Shown: positions 1-8,562 of the stretch, one piece after another
Numbering within the stretch: position 1 is the stretch's first letter
Layout of the letters: every line of letters starts with the position of its first letter
Source of the DNA: Streptomyces sp. RFCAC02
Lineage (GTDB): Bacteria; Actinomycetota; Actinomycetes; Streptomycetales; Streptomycetaceae
NCBI RefSeq assembly: GCF_004193175.1
Contig: NZ_SAUH01000001.1
Coordinates: 3,929,001-3,993,000 of the forward strand
Direction: 5' to 3'
DNA length: 64,000 bases
Notes under the pieces: model-generated
Told to the model about the DNA's origin: nothing
The model's database searches: none
What the model saw: the letters and a program-made list of their open reading frames with translations, nothing else
Program-made: the position numbers and the translations under genes

Positions 1-119
1 GGGCGGAGACGATATGCGTGGAGCCGCTGGCCGACGACCCCGACCTGTGGGGCGGCCCGGTCGACGACGAGCGGTACGCGCTCGTCGCCACGCTGCCGGA
101 GGACGGGGGGAGCCTCTGA
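1..119 (+). CDS. 3' end of an unidentified CDS
   Basis: An open frame runs from the left edge of the window to a TGA at 117-119 and encodes the last 38 residues of a protein that starts outside the window. The tail is acidic, with a P-L-A-D-D-P-D-L-W motif and the ending L-P-E-D-G-G-S-L, and its third codon positions are strongly G/C as in real Streptomyces genes. No family can be assigned from so short a piece. The 119 bases that follow it hold no gene that I can support. Confidence 0.5.
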   Translation, partial: AETICVEPLADDPDLWGGPVDDERYALVATLPEDGGSL

Positions 120-238
120 GTCGGACGGCACGGGCGGGACCGGTGGTGTGCCGGCGCTCGGCGGGAGTTCCGTGCCGGCTCGTCCGCGTCGTGGCCGCGC
201 GCGGTCGGGCGGCTTCCGCTGGCGGCGCGGGGAGCGCG

Positions 239-985
239 TCAGGCGGGCGTGTCCGGTGCGGTGTCGCCGAAGTCGTGGAGTGCCTCGTCGACGATGGCCG
301 CCAGGCGGGTGTGGTGGGCGCCGCGCCAGTAGATCCGGCCGCACGCCGGGCACTCGGCGAACACGTCGTACGTGCTGCGCGTGCCCTGCTCCAGGCGGGC
401 GCCGACCGACTCCTTGTCGGCGGGGCGCAGCGGTCCGTTGCAGGCCGTGCAGCGTGTCCACGGCGCGAGGCGCGGGCGGAAGCGCTCCAGGACCTCCCGC
501 AACTGGTCGTCGGGCCGGGTGTGGTCCACGTGCGCGCCGGCCCACAGCTCGCGGCGGCGCAGCAGCCCCCGGTCGCGCGACAGCAGTACGCGCCGCTCCG
601 CGGCCGACCGGGCGGCCAGCGCGGCGTCCCCGGGGTCGGGGGTCGTGTAGGCGGCGTCCACGCCCAGCAGGCGCAGGCGGCGTGCCAGGGTCCCGAGGTG
701 CACGTCCAGCAGGAAGCGCAGCGGAGCCCCCGGCACCCGCTGCGGGCGGTCCACCGGCCGTACCTCGACCGTCTCGCCCGCCGCGGGCACGTGCGCGGCC
801 GGCACCTCGCGGCCGTCCGCCAGCAGCCGGCCCACCTCGGTCAGCGGCACCCCGAGCGACTCCACGACGTGCCCGAGGGACGAGGTGCCGTCCGTCGTGA
901 CGGGCAGCCGCTCCACGCGCCGGCCGGCCGGCAGGAAATGCCGCAGCCGGGGCGCGAGCACCACCGTGATCCCCTGATCAGCCAC
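239..985 (-). CDS. Mut7-C RNase-domain protein with N-terminal ubiquitin-like domain
   Basis: 248 residues from a GTG at 985; the open frame continues upstream but is compositionally a shadow there. Residues 1-80 resemble the Mut7-C ubiquitin-like (ThiS-like) domain. Residues 88-240 match the Mut7-C RNase (PIN-like) domain, with an early acidic motif (L-L-D-V-H-L-G), the central L-L-S-R-D-R-G-L-L stretch and two zinc-knuckle pairs, C-T-A-C near 179 and C-P-A-C-G-R-I-Y-W near 212. Members are predicted nucleases; their substrate is not established. It is a single-gene unit facing the neighbouring genes. The family assignment is firm, while the biological role is unknown. A downstream start is unlikely because it would cut the first beta strand. 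Confidence 0.85.
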   Translation of the reverse strand: MADQGITVVLAPRLRHFLPAGRRVERLPVTTDGTSSLGHVVESLGVPLTEVGRLLADGREVPAAHVPAAGETVEVRPVDRPQRVPGAPLRFLLDVHLGTLARRLRLLGVDAAYTTPDPGDAALAARSAAERRVLLSRDRGLLRRRELWAGAHVDHTRPDDQLREVLERFRPRLAPWTRCTACNGPLRPADKESVGARLEQGTRSTYDVFAECPACGRIYWRGAHHTRLAAIVDEALHDFGDTAPDTPA

Positions 986-1129
986 GCCGCCAGGATGCCA
1001 CCCGCGCGCCGCCGGGCGGTACGGGATCCCCGCCCGGCACCCGGTCCGCGGGTCGCGCCCGGGCGGGGATCCCGGCCGTGTGCGGGGCCGCCGGGCAGGG
1101 CATACGCTGGCAGACAGGGAGGTGACGTC

Positions 1130-1333
1130 ATGTCCGACATGCCCGACAACTCCAAGCGGCCCCAGGAGCCGCCCACGCCGGACCGGCTGCTGCACAGCGG
1201 CGCCGACAGGCCCGTCGATCCCGAGGACCTGGTGCGGCTCAGCGGGCGGGAACCCACGCCCGAACTGATCGAGGAGGCCCGGCGCACCCTGGAACGGGAA
1301 GGCCCCAAGGCCGTCGAGCGCTACCTTCCGTAG
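1130..1333 (+). CDS. Small conserved-type hypothetical protein
   Basis: 67 residues from the ATG at 1130, preceded by a clear ribosome binding site (GGGAGG at 1117-1122). The protein is hydrophilic and proline-rich at the N-terminus ([10 protein letters not shown]), and the last 25 residues form a likely amphipathic helix with many Glu and Arg, ending K-A-V-E-R-Y-L-P. There is no signal peptide or membrane segment. It lies alone between the divergent Mut7-C gene and the flavin oxidoreductase. Codon bias and the strong RBS make it a likely real gene; no function can be proposed. Confidence 0.75.
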   Translation: MSDMPDNSKRPQEPPTPDRLLHSGADRPVDPEDLVRLSGREPTPELIEEARRTLEREGPKAVERYLP

Positions 1334-1433
1334 CGGCCCGGCGGAATGTTCGTCCGCCGCTCCTGGTTGGCCCCTGGAGGGACACGCATCCCGTGGACCA
1401 CCAGCAGCGGACCGATCAGGAGGGCGCACGAGC

Positions 1434-2531
1434 ATGGCCGATGGCACCGACACAGCCGGCGGACCGGACGGAATCAGGGGTACGGCCCGGGGCAGCGCCC
1501 CCGTCCCCCTGTCCGTGCTCGACCTGGCCACCGTGGGCAGCGGCACGACCGCGTCGGCGGCCCTGAGCACCACGACCGAGCTGGCGCGGCTCGCCGAGCG
1601 CCGGGGCTACCACCGGTTCTGGGTGGCGGAGCACCACTCGATGCCCGGTGTCGCCAGCTCCTCACCGGCCGTGATCCTCGGCCACCTCACCGCGCGGACC
1701 GAACGCATACGCCTCGGCTCCGGCGGCGTCATGCTGCCGAACCACGCGCCGCTCGTCGTGGCGGAGCAGTTCGGCACGCTGGAGGCGCTGGCGCCCGGCC
1801 GGATCGACCTGGGCCTCGGCCGCGCCCCCGGCACGGACGGCGGTACGGCGGCGGCCCTGCGCCGCGGCCGTACGGACGGTCCCGACGAGTTCCCGAGCCA
1901 GGTGGCCGAACTGGTGCGGTTCCTGGACGACGACTACCCGGACGCGCACCCGTACGCGCGGATCCACGCAGTGCCCGGCCCCGTGCAGGGCAGCGCCGAG
2001 GGCGGCGTGCAGTCCCCGCACCGCCCGCCGGTGTGGCTGCTCGGCTCGTCCGGTTTCAGCGCCGAGCTGGCTGCGCGCCTGGGCCTGCCGTTCGCCTTCG
2101 CCAACCACTTCTCGGCCGCCAACACCATCCCCGCCCTCGAGCTGTACCGGAGCGCGTTCCGCCCGTCCGCCGTGCTGGACGCCCCGTACGCCCTGATCGG
2201 TGTCTCGGCGCTGGCCGCCGACGACGAGCGCGAGGCATACCGCCAGGTCAGGACGGGCGCGCTGTCCATGGTGCGGCTGCGCACCGGCCGCGCGGGCCTC
2301 GTGCCCACGCCGGAGGAGGCCGAGGCGTACCCCTGGACGCCGATGGAGGAGGAGGTCGCCGACGGCTGGCTGTCGAACGTCGTCCACGGCACCCCCGACG
2401 CGGTGCGGGCCGGGCTCGACGCGCTCGTGCGGCGCACCGGCGCGGACGAGCTGATGATCACGACGAACGCCCACAGCGCCGCCGCGCGCCTCCGCAGCTA
2501 CGACCTGATCGCCGACGCCTACGGGATCTGA
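1434..2531 (+). CDS. LLM-class (luciferase-like) flavin-dependent oxidoreductase
   Basis: 365 residues; the ATG at 1434 follows AGGAGGG (1418-1424). The fold is that of the bacterial luciferase-like monooxygenase family: an N-terminal beta strand (P-L-S-V-L-D-L-A), then [11 protein letters not shown], a classic motif of this group, followed by [12 protein letters not shown] and a [14 protein letters not shown] substrate/cofactor loop. Such enzymes use reduced FMN or F420 and act on unknown substrates; this subgroup resembles YhbW/MsnO8-like proteins. The gene is monocistronic and converges with the membrane-protein gene three bases downstream. Substrate cannot be inferred from neighbours. Confidence 0.9.
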   Translation: MADGTDTAGGPDGIRGTARGSAPVPLSVLDLATVGSGTTASAALSTTTELARLAERRGYHRFWVAEHHSMPGVASSSPAVILGHLTARTERIRLGSGGVMLPNHAPLVVAEQFGTLEALAPGRIDLGLGRAPGTDGGTAAALRRGRTDGPDEFPSQVAELVRFLDDDYPDAHPYARIHAVPGPVQGSAEGGVQSPHRPPVWLLGSSGFSAELAARLGLPFAFANHFSAANTIPALELYRSAFRPSAVLDAPYALIGVSALAADDEREAYRQVRTGALSMVRLRTGRAGLVPTPEEAEAYPWTPMEEEVADGWLSNVVHGTPDAVRAGLDALVRRTGADELMITTNAHSAAARLRSYDLIADAYGI

Positions 2532-2534
2532 CGC

Positions 2535-3047
2535 CTACGGGATCCGGCGCCCGCCCACCGCGTCCCGCAGGGCGCGCGACAGGCGCTCCGCGTCCCGCGT
2601 GAAACCGGTGACGAGGAGGGTGCCGCCGTCCCGCAGCCGGACGCGGCACAGCACGTCGGTGCCGAGGAACCGCAGCCCCGGCACCGGCGAGCCGGCGTCC
2701 TCCACGGCCAGGACGTCCGTCCACGGCACGGCCCGCCCGCCGCGGGCCGCCCGCCGCGCGAGGCCGCCCCGGTGCACGACGAACACCTCGCCGCGCATCC
2801 GCCACGCCCACACGGCCCGCGAGACCCCGCAGGCGAGACACAGGGCGCCGAGCCCGAGCGGCGCGCCGGCGGCCACGTTCGAGCCGGTCCTGTCGTCGGC
2901 GAACCACCACAGGAGCAGCGGCAGCCCGGCCGCCACCCCCGCCGCGCCGAGTGCCAGCAGCACCGCGGCCGTGCGGGCGCACCGCCGCTGGTCGGTCGGA
3001 AAGGTGTCGAGGGCCTCACCCAGAGTCCCCGCCGTGTCAGCCGTCAT
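2535..3047 (-). CDS. Membrane protein with bacterial PH-like domain
   Basis: 170 residues from ATG 3047; a longer open frame (to 3152) is Arg/Pro-rich and probably not translated. Two hydrophobic segments occupy about residues 24-46 and 55-72, followed by a 90-residue cytosolic part with the strand pattern of a bacterial PH-like domain (E-V-F-V-V-H-R-G-G-L, then V-P-W-T-D-V-L-A-V-E, then G-T-L-L-V-T-G-F). Proteins of this layout are common in actinomycetes and mostly uncharacterised. It converges with the flavin oxidoreductase with a 3-base gap. No strong RBS is visible, so the start is less certain than the family. Confidence 0.7.
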   Translation of the reverse strand: MTADTAGTLGEALDTFPTDQRRCARTAAVLLALGAAGVAAGLPLLLWWFADDRTGSNVAAGAPLGLGALCLACGVSRAVWAWRMRGEVFVVHRGGLARRAARGGRAVPWTDVLAVEDAGSPVPGLRFLGTDVLCRVRLRDGGTLLVTGFTRDAERLSRALRDAVGGRRIP

Positions 3048-3187
3048 GCGGAAGCGCACCCCTTGTCCCCGTTCGGCACCTGGCGCAAGTGTCCGGCGCC
3101 GGGGCGGTCCCCGGCAACGTTCCCGCACGGTTTCGCCCCAAGTTCCGCCCATCGAGGGCGGAACAGGGGGACGAGTACCGGCCAGTG

Positions 3188-3216
3188 TTGGTGTGCCGGG
3201 AACGACGTACTAGGGT
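3188..3216 (+). promoter_or_regulatory. Candidate promoter of the 3257 gene
   Basis: TTGGTG at 3188-3193 and TAGGGT at 3211-3216 are separated by 17 bases, matching the main vegetative sigma factor pattern. Transcription would start near 3223, leaving a leader of about 34 bases with a GGGGAAG element before the ATG at 3257. Confidence 0.5.
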
Positions 3217-3256
3217 GCGGCCGTTGTTCTACGCGCTACCGAACGGGGAAGCACCA

Positions 3257-3898
3257 ATGGCACCGAGGGTGCACCGGCCGGGCCAGCCCGGCGATCTCAG
3301 CCGGCCGCGCCGCCTGTGGGCGCGCGCCGCCACCCTGGGCCTCCTCGCGGGCGCGGGCATCGGCGCCGACACGTACGAGGTCTCCGAGGACCGTCTCGAC
3401 TGCACCCACCCCGGCGGCAGTTACTGGTGGACGCTCACCCTGCACGGTCCCGGCCGCGCCGTCTTCCGCGGGCAGGACGCCGACGGCAGCCACGGCCACC
3501 GGCGCGCCGAGCCGGTGGACTTCCTCGCCGGCGCCCCCGCCTGGCTGCCGCTCGGCGACCTCCGGCCGCGCCAGGCCGCGGGCGAACTCGGCTACGTCTA
3601 CTGGTGCGACGACGACACCTGGTCGCGTGCCCCCTACCCCGACGACCTGCCGGACGACGGCCTCGAACTGTCCGCCGGCTGGGTCGGCGACGACGCCGAG
3701 GTCGCCGAGGAGCTGTGGGACGTGGCGGGCGGCGGTGACGACGCGTCGGCAACCGTCCTGGCGTTCCTGGACCGCGCGGCGACCGGCGCGGTGGACCACG
3801 AGGCGATACGGACGCTGCTGGCCGCGTTCACCCCGAAGGAGCCGCCGTCCCTCGACGCCGCCCTCGCCTTCGCGCGGCGCGCGGGGCTCGCCGGCTGA
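3257..3898 (+). CDS. Hypothetical protein, unknown family
   Basis: 213 residues from ATG 3257, with GGGGAA at 3245-3250 as the RBS and a good promoter upstream. The first 37 residues are basic then hydrophobic (R-L-W-A-R-A-A-T-L-G-L-L-A-G-A-G-I-G-A) and could be a weak membrane anchor or simply a helix. The rest is acidic with many Trp (W-W-T-L-T-L-H-G-P-G-R, Y-V-Y-W-C-D-D-D-T-W) and a helical C-terminus. I do not recognise a family. It converges with the GNAT gene that starts 7 bases past its stop on the other strand. Confidence 0.7.
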   Translation: MAPRVHRPGQPGDLSRPRRLWARAATLGLLAGAGIGADTYEVSEDRLDCTHPGGSYWWTLTLHGPGRAVFRGQDADGSHGHRRAEPVDFLAGAPAWLPLGDLRPRQAAGELGYVYWCDDDTWSRAPYPDDLPDDGLELSAGWVGDDAEVAEELWDVAGGGDDASATVLAFLDRAATGAVDHEAIRTLLAAFTPKEPPSLDAALAFARRAGLAG

Positions 3899-3905
3899 CG
3901 CGGCC

Positions 3906-4310
3906 TCAGAGCCGGATCAGCCCCGCGGGTGTCGGGCGGAAGCCGCAGGAGTCCAGGTAGAACGGGCACAGGTCGTCCTCGAAGTCGACGTGCAGCCAGC
4001 TGCAGCCGGCCTCCCGCGCGCGTTCCACCGCGACCGCCACCAGTTCGCGCCCCACGCCCCCGCGGCGCAGCGTCTTCTCCACGACGGTGTCGAGGACGAA
4101 CGCGTGCGTGCACCCGTCCCAGGCGACGTTGACGAAGCCGACGAGCGCGCCGTCCGCCACGCGCCGGGCGCACACCCACCCGAGGCTGAAGCGTTCCACC
4201 TGCCCGCGCCAGTCGTAGTCCGGCGCCGGAGGATGGCCGAAACCCTCGGCGTGCAGGTCCTCCACCTCGTCGTTCGCGAACGCGCCACGCCACTCGTACA
4301 GCACCGTCAT
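3906..4310 (-). CDS. GNAT-family N-acetyltransferase
   Basis: 134 residues, a compact single GNAT domain. Recognisable elements are the V-G-F-V-N-V-A-W strand, the acetyl-CoA binding turn R-R-G-G-V-G-R-E-L-V (variant of the R/Q-x-x-G-x-G/A motif, near residues 83-92), the helix V-A-V-E-R-A-R-E-A-G, and the C-terminal F-Y-L-D-S-C-G-F-R-P strand-loop typical of the family. It would transfer an acetyl group from acetyl-CoA to an amine; the substrate is unknown. Codon use is like its neighbours. Alternative functions are unlikely; the ATG at 4310 fits the domain boundary. Confidence 0.88.
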   Translation of the reverse strand: MTVLYEWRGAFANDEVEDLHAEGFGHPPAPDYDWRGQVERFSLGWVCARRVADGALVGFVNVAWDGCTHAFVLDTVVEKTLRRGGVGRELVAVAVERAREAGCSWLHVDFEDDLCPFYLDSCGFRPTPAGLIRL

Positions 4311-4369
4311 GCCGACACCGTATGCGCCGGGGCGGCGAGTTGACCCCCGCCGTGCGCGAGGAGCGTGCC

Positions 4370-5526
4370 TCAGCGCCGCGGGGCGGGTGCGGCGGCCGCC
4401 GGCAGGAGGACGATGACGTCCAGGCCGCCGCCGGGCAGCGGCGTCAGGCGCAGCGTCCCGCGGTGCGCGGTGACGACGGCACGGACGATGGACAGTCCGA
4501 GGCCGGAGCCCGTTCCGTCGTGCAGACGCGCGCCGTCACCGCGGACGAAGGGCTCGAGGAGCTGATCGGCCGCGGCCGGGGCGATGACGGGGCCGGTGTT
4601 GACGACGCGCAGGCGGCAGTGGCCGTCGCCGGTCGTGCCGGTGGCGACCGTGACCCGGCCGCCGGAGTGGTTGTGGCGTGCCGCGTTGCCGATGACGTTG
4701 CCCACCATCCGCTCCAGCAGGACGGGCTGCCCGGTGACCGGGGCCGGGCGCAGGTCGGTGTCCACCGTCAGGGCGAGTTCCGCGATGCCGGGGCGTGCGC
4801 CGTCCAGGGCCTCGGCGGCGAGGGCGGCCAGGTCCGCCGGGCGGTCGGGGCACTCCGTTCCGGACTGCACGCGGGCCAGCAGGAGGAGGCCGTCCAGGGT
4901 GAGCCGGCAGCGCGCCGCGGCGTCCCGCACGTCGTGGGCCATGGTGATCAGGTCGTCCCGGCCGGGGCGGCCGTCGAGTGTGACGTCGACGGCGGTGCGG
5001 ATCGTGGCGAGCGGGGTGCGCAGCTCGTGGGCCGCATTGGCGGTGAACAGGCGCTGGGCGTGCACGCCCTGCTGGATGCGGTCCAGCATCCCGTTCACGG
5101 TCGTGGCCAGGGCCGCCAGCTCGTCCACGGGCGCGGTGACCTCGACGCGTTCGGACAGGTTGTCGGCCGACAGGCGCTGCGCGGTCGCCGCGATCGTGCG
5201 GACCGGCCGCAGGATGCGCCCGGCCAGCCACCGGCCGAGGACGGCGGCCACCAGCGTGACCACGGCGAGTGCGATGGCCGCCTGGGTGAGGAGCGTGGAC
5301 AGCGTCAGCTCCACCATGCGGTCACCGGCCGCGAGGGCCTGCTCGGGGAGAGGGGGAACGGAGGGCAGGTCGCCGTCCCCGCGGTGAACCGCGTATAGGT
5401 CGCCCGGCGCCCGAGGTGGTGCCGCGTCAGCAGATAGGTGAGAGCGGTGATGACCAGCCCGGCGACCAGGACCAGGCCGGTGAGCAGGAGCGAGAGACGG
5501 CCGCGGGCCGTCAGGTGGCGGGGCAC
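4370..5526 (-). pseudogene. Sensor histidine kinase interrupted by a frameshift
   Basis: Two frames together encode one kinase. The N-terminal piece starts at GTG 5526, seven bases after the response-regulator stop, and encodes a first membrane helix (L-S-L-L-L-T-G-L-V-L-V-A-G-L-V-I). The second frame carries the second membrane helix, HAMP domain, the H-box H-E-L-R-T-P-L, the N-box (G-N-V-I-G-N-A-A-R-H-N) and the ATP-binding G-T-G-S-G-L-G-L-S. The switch falls between about 5340 and 5395; adding one base, for example in the G5 run at 5352-5356, restores a continuous protein of roughly 385 residues. Either a true null mutation or a homopolymer sequencing error. Its partner is the regulator at 5533. 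Confidence 0.85.
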
Positions 5527-5532
5527 GCGGCT

Positions 5533-6189
5533 TCACGGCCGGACGCGGTAGCCGGCGCCGGTGACCGTCTCGACCACGGGCGGGTCGCCGAGCTTGCGGC
5601 GCAGCGTCCCGACCGTGATGCGCACGGCGTTGGTGAACGGGTCGGCGTGCTCGTCCCACACCTTCTCCAGCAGCGTCCCGGCGCGGACCACGTCGCCCCG
5701 CGCGGCCAGCAGCTCGTGGAGCACGCCGAACTCCTTCGGTGTGAGCAGCAGTTCGCGGCCCGCGCGTTCGGCCAGCCGCCGGGCCGGGTCGAGCACCACG
5801 TCCCCGGCACGCAGCACCGGTGGCCGGGCCGGCGTGCTGCGGCGCGACAACGCCCAGACGCGCGCCACGAGTTCGGAGAAAGCGAACGGTTTGCCCAGGT
5901 AGTCGTCGGCGCCCAGGGACAGGCCGGCGACGCGGTCCTCCACCGAGTCGGCCGCCGTGAGCATGAGCACCCGGTGCGCGCCGTCCCCGGCGAGGCGCCG
6001 GCACACCGTGTCGCCGTGCACCACCGGCAGGTCCCGGTCCAGCACCACCACGTCGTACGGCGTGTGGGAGCACTTCTCCAGCGCCGACGCGCCGTCACCG
6101 GCCAGGTCGACGGCGAAACCGTGCCTGCGCAGCCCGGCAGCCACGTACTTGGCCAGGGGAACCTCGTCCTCCGCCAGCAGAACTCGCAT
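5533..6189 (-). CDS. OmpR-family response regulator
   Basis: 218 residues. The receiver domain (1-115) has the acidic pair A-E-D-E, the phosphoacceptor D51 in V-V-V-L-D-R-D-L-P, and the conserved Lys in G-A-D-D-Y-L-G-K-P-F. The C-terminal winged helix (about 125-218) shows the E-F-G-V-L-H-E-L-L-A-A-R-G recognition region and the ending G-A-G-Y-R-V-R-P. It is translated first in an operon with the histidine kinase, 6 bases between them. Likely DNA targets are the CCTATGG repeats immediately upstream (6213-6263), which would allow autoregulation and control of the divergent serine hydrolase. Confidence 0.95.
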   Translation of the reverse strand: MRVLLAEDEVPLAKYVAAGLRRHGFAVDLAGDGASALEKCSHTPYDVVVLDRDLPVVHGDTVCRRLAGDGAHRVLMLTAADSVEDRVAGLSLGADDYLGKPFAFSELVARVWALSRRSTPARPPVLRAGDVVLDPARRLAERAGRELLLTPKEFGVLHELLAARGDVVRAGTLLEKVWDEHADPFTNAVRITVGTLRRKLGDPPVVETVTGAGYRVRP

Positions 6190-6212
6190 GACCGGCAGTG
6201 TGCTGCCTCGGC

Positions 6213-6263
6213 CCTATGGACGCTGTAAGGACCGGGCGCCCCGGACCTATGGATCACCTATGG
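6213..6263. promoter_or_regulatory. Three phased CCTATGG repeats, candidate response-regulator operator
   Basis: CCTATGG occurs at 6213-6219, 6246-6252 and 6257-6263, so copies are spaced 33 and 11 bases start to start, that is three and one DNA helical turns on the same face. OmpR-type regulators bind direct repeats with about 11-base spacing. The block lies in the 152-base gap between the regulator gene and the divergent serine hydrolase. A short dyad, CAGGT-AG-ACCTG, follows at 6293-6304. Confidence 0.6.
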
Positions 6264-6341
6264 CCGCGCGGACCGCCGCCGATATCCGGGGTCAGGTAGA
6301 CCTGCCGCTGATCACTTCACGGCAGTGAGAGAGGACTTCCC

Positions 6342-7529
6342 ATGAGGACTCGGACCTCCCGGCGTTCGGTGCTCGGCGCGCTCGGTGCCGCCCCCGCCGC
6401 CGCGTTCGTGGCGGGCGCGTTCGCACCGGCCGTCGCCCAGGAGAGCGCCGGCACGGTGCCCGCGGGGCTCCGGCCGGGCGGCGAGCTCGACCAGCTCGTC
6501 GCGGGCATGGCGGAACGGGAGGAGTTCGCCGGTTCGCTGCTGGTGACCCACCGTTCCCGGACCGTGCTTGAGCGCTCGCACGGTATGGCCGACCGGCAGC
6601 GCGGCGTCCCCAATGGGCCGGGCACGGCGTTCCCGCTCGCCTCGGTGACGAAGCTGTTCACCGCCGTCGCCGTCGCCCAGCTCGCGCAGCAGGGGCTGCT
6701 GACCTACAGCGCGCGGCTCGGGACCTTCCTGGACGGCTTTCCCTCCGCGGTCGCCGACAAGGTGTCGGTGCACCACCTGCTGACGCACACGTCCGGGTAC
6801 GGCGACTACCGCGCCGAGCCGGGGTTCCCGGAGGCGGAGAAGAGCTGGACCACCCGGGAAGAGACCATGGAGGGCATCACGGAGTTCATCCGGCGGTCCG
6901 AGCCGGCCTTCGCGCCGGGCGCGGGCGGGCTGTACAGCAACGCCGGCTACCACCTGCTGGGCGCGATCGTGGAGAAGGTGTCGGGCGTCTCCTACTACGA
7001 CTACGTGCAGGAGAAGGTGTTCGGCGCGGCGGGGATGACCTCGTCGCGGTTCCTCACCAAACCGGAATGGCGGGCCAGCCGCGCCTTCGCGCACCCCTAC
7101 CACCGGGACGAGCAGGGGGAATGGGCCGACAGCCTGGAACTCTTCGCGAACGCCGTCGGCACGCCGGCCGGTGACGCGTTCTCCACCTGCGCCGACATGG
7201 CCCGCTTCGCGCGTGCGCTGTGGGAGGGACGGCTCCTCGACGCGGGCACGACGGCTCTGCTGCTGAGCGGCAAGGCCCCGCTCGGTGCCGGGGCGGGCAA
7301 CGGCGACGGCAGCGCGCCGCAGGAAAGCTTCCAGTGCTACGGCCCGGTGGGAATGCTCATCGGCGGCCGGTGGAAGTTCGAGCACGGCGGCGGCAACACC
7401 CTCGGCATGTCGACCATGGTCCAGCTCTACCCGGACGCCGACTGGACCGTGTCCGTCCTCAGCAACTACGGGGACGCGCCCTCCGTCCAGTCGATCGCCG
7501 TCCGGGCACGGGACATGATCACCGGATAG
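6342..7529 (+). CDS. Tat-exported serine hydrolase (class C beta-lactamase / DD-peptidase fold)
   Basis: 395 residues. The N-terminus M-R-T-R-T-S-R-R-S-V-L-G followed by a hydrophobic stretch and A-V-A-Q is a Tat-type signal peptide cut near residue 32. The catalytic S-V-T-K (S101, K104) and the Y-S-N motif near residue 198 are in place, and H-G-G-G-N-T-L-G near the C-terminus fits the third (KTG-like) box. The family includes penicillin-binding carboxypeptidases, esterases and beta-lactamases. It is divergent from a two-component system and shares its repeat-rich control region, so it may be a cell-wall stress output. Start chosen by the signal peptide and the AGAGGA RBS. Confidence 0.9.
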   Translation: MRTRTSRRSVLGALGAAPAAAFVAGAFAPAVAQESAGTVPAGLRPGGELDQLVAGMAEREEFAGSLLVTHRSRTVLERSHGMADRQRGVPNGPGTAFPLASVTKLFTAVAVAQLAQQGLLTYSARLGTFLDGFPSAVADKVSVHHLLTHTSGYGDYRAEPGFPEAEKSWTTREETMEGITEFIRRSEPAFAPGAGGLYSNAGYHLLGAIVEKVSGVSYYDYVQEKVFGAAGMTSSRFLTKPEWRASRAFAHPYHRDEQGEWADSLELFANAVGTPAGDAFSTCADMARFARALWEGRLLDAGTTALLLSGKAPLGAGAGNGDGSAPQESFQCYGPVGMLIGGRWKFEHGGGNTLGMSTMVQLYPDADWTVSVLSNYGDAPSVQSIAVRARDMITG

Positions 7530-7653
7530 CGCGGGACGTCCGGGCGGCCCGCACCTCGTCGCCCGACGGCGCGTGTCGGGCCGGATCGCGCCGTCGAACC
7601 GCTGGCGTGCGCGCGAGGTCCATGTGCCGCTGACCCGTCGGCCGTCCCGCCGT

Positions 7654-8304
7654 TCAGTCGGCCGGGGGGATGCCCGCGCGGCGGGCCAGGGCCACGGCGG
7701 CCAGGGTCGAGTGGACGCCGAGCTTGCTGAGGACGTTCTGCATGTGGGTGCGCACCGTGTGCGGGGAGAGGTAGAGGCGCTCGGCGACCGCCTTGCGGCC
7801 GAGGCCCGCCAGCATGCAGCGCAGCACCTCCAGTTCGCGGGGCGTGAGGGTTTCCACGAGCCGCTGGTGCTCCGAGCGGTGGCGGCGGGCCTGGTCGAGT
7901 TCGCGGAGGACGCCGGTCAGCAGCGCGGGCGGGACGTGCGTCTCGTCGCGGAGCGCGCCCCGGACGACGAGCAGCAGGCGGGCCAGGGAACTGTCCTTCG
8001 CGACCCAGCCCCGCGCCCCCGCCGCGAGGCACTGCGCGGCGAGCACCGCGTCGTCCGCCGAGGCCAGCATCACGGCGCGCAGGTCGGGGAAGCGCTCCCG
8101 CACGGACACGAGCAGGGTGCCGTCGGAGTCGAGCCCGGTGTCGAGGAGCAGGACGTCGAACGCCGAGCGCTCCAGCGCCTGGAGGGCCGCCGGCGCGGTG
8201 CCGACGGCGGCCGCCTCGACGTCCGCCTCGGCGGTGAGCGCGGTGGCCAGCGACTCGGCGAAGATCCGGTGCCCGTCCACCACGAGCACCCGCATACGGT
8301 CCAC
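7654..8304 (-). CDS. Orphan LuxR/NarL-type response regulator
   Basis: 216 residues from ATG 8304; a second in-frame ATG three codons later (M-R-V-L-V-V-D-G) is an equally good start. The receiver has D in L-L-L-D-T-G-L-D and K in G-W-V-A-K-D-S-S, so phosphorylation is feasible, though the first acidic pair is reduced to V-D-G-H. The C-terminal 60 residues are a LuxR helix-turn-helix (L-T-P-R-E-L-E-V-L-R-C-M-L-A-G-L, S-P-H-T-V-R-T-H-M-Q-N-V-L-S-K-L). No kinase is adjacent. It lies upstream-opposed to galK, 258 bases away, and I see no evidence for its targets. Confidence 0.9.
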   Translation of the reverse strand: MDRMRVLVVDGHRIFAESLATALTAEADVEAAAVGTAPAALQALERSAFDVLLLDTGLDSDGTLLVSVRERFPDLRAVMLASADDAVLAAQCLAAGARGWVAKDSSLARLLLVVRGALRDETHVPPALLTGVLRELDQARRHRSEHQRLVETLTPRELEVLRCMLAGLGRKAVAERLYLSPHTVRTHMQNVLSKLGVHSTLAAVALARRAGIPPAD

Positions 8305-8562
8305 AGCGCGCTGCCCTTCGCGAAGGCCCCCGGACGGCGGGTACCGGCCGGTGGTGGCGGCTCGGCGGGCGCGGCACGACGCGGTCCGGCGCTGTCGCGG
8401 AGGTACGGCCGCCGCCGTACCGCACGCTGCCGGGTCGCGGGTGCCGCACCCGCCGCTCTCGCCCCCTGATCGGCACCGGCCCCCACCGGTGCTGCTCCTC
8501 AGCCTACGTGCGGCGGCCCGCCCGGGGAGGGGTTTCGCGGAAGATCCACGGAACCCGTCCCG

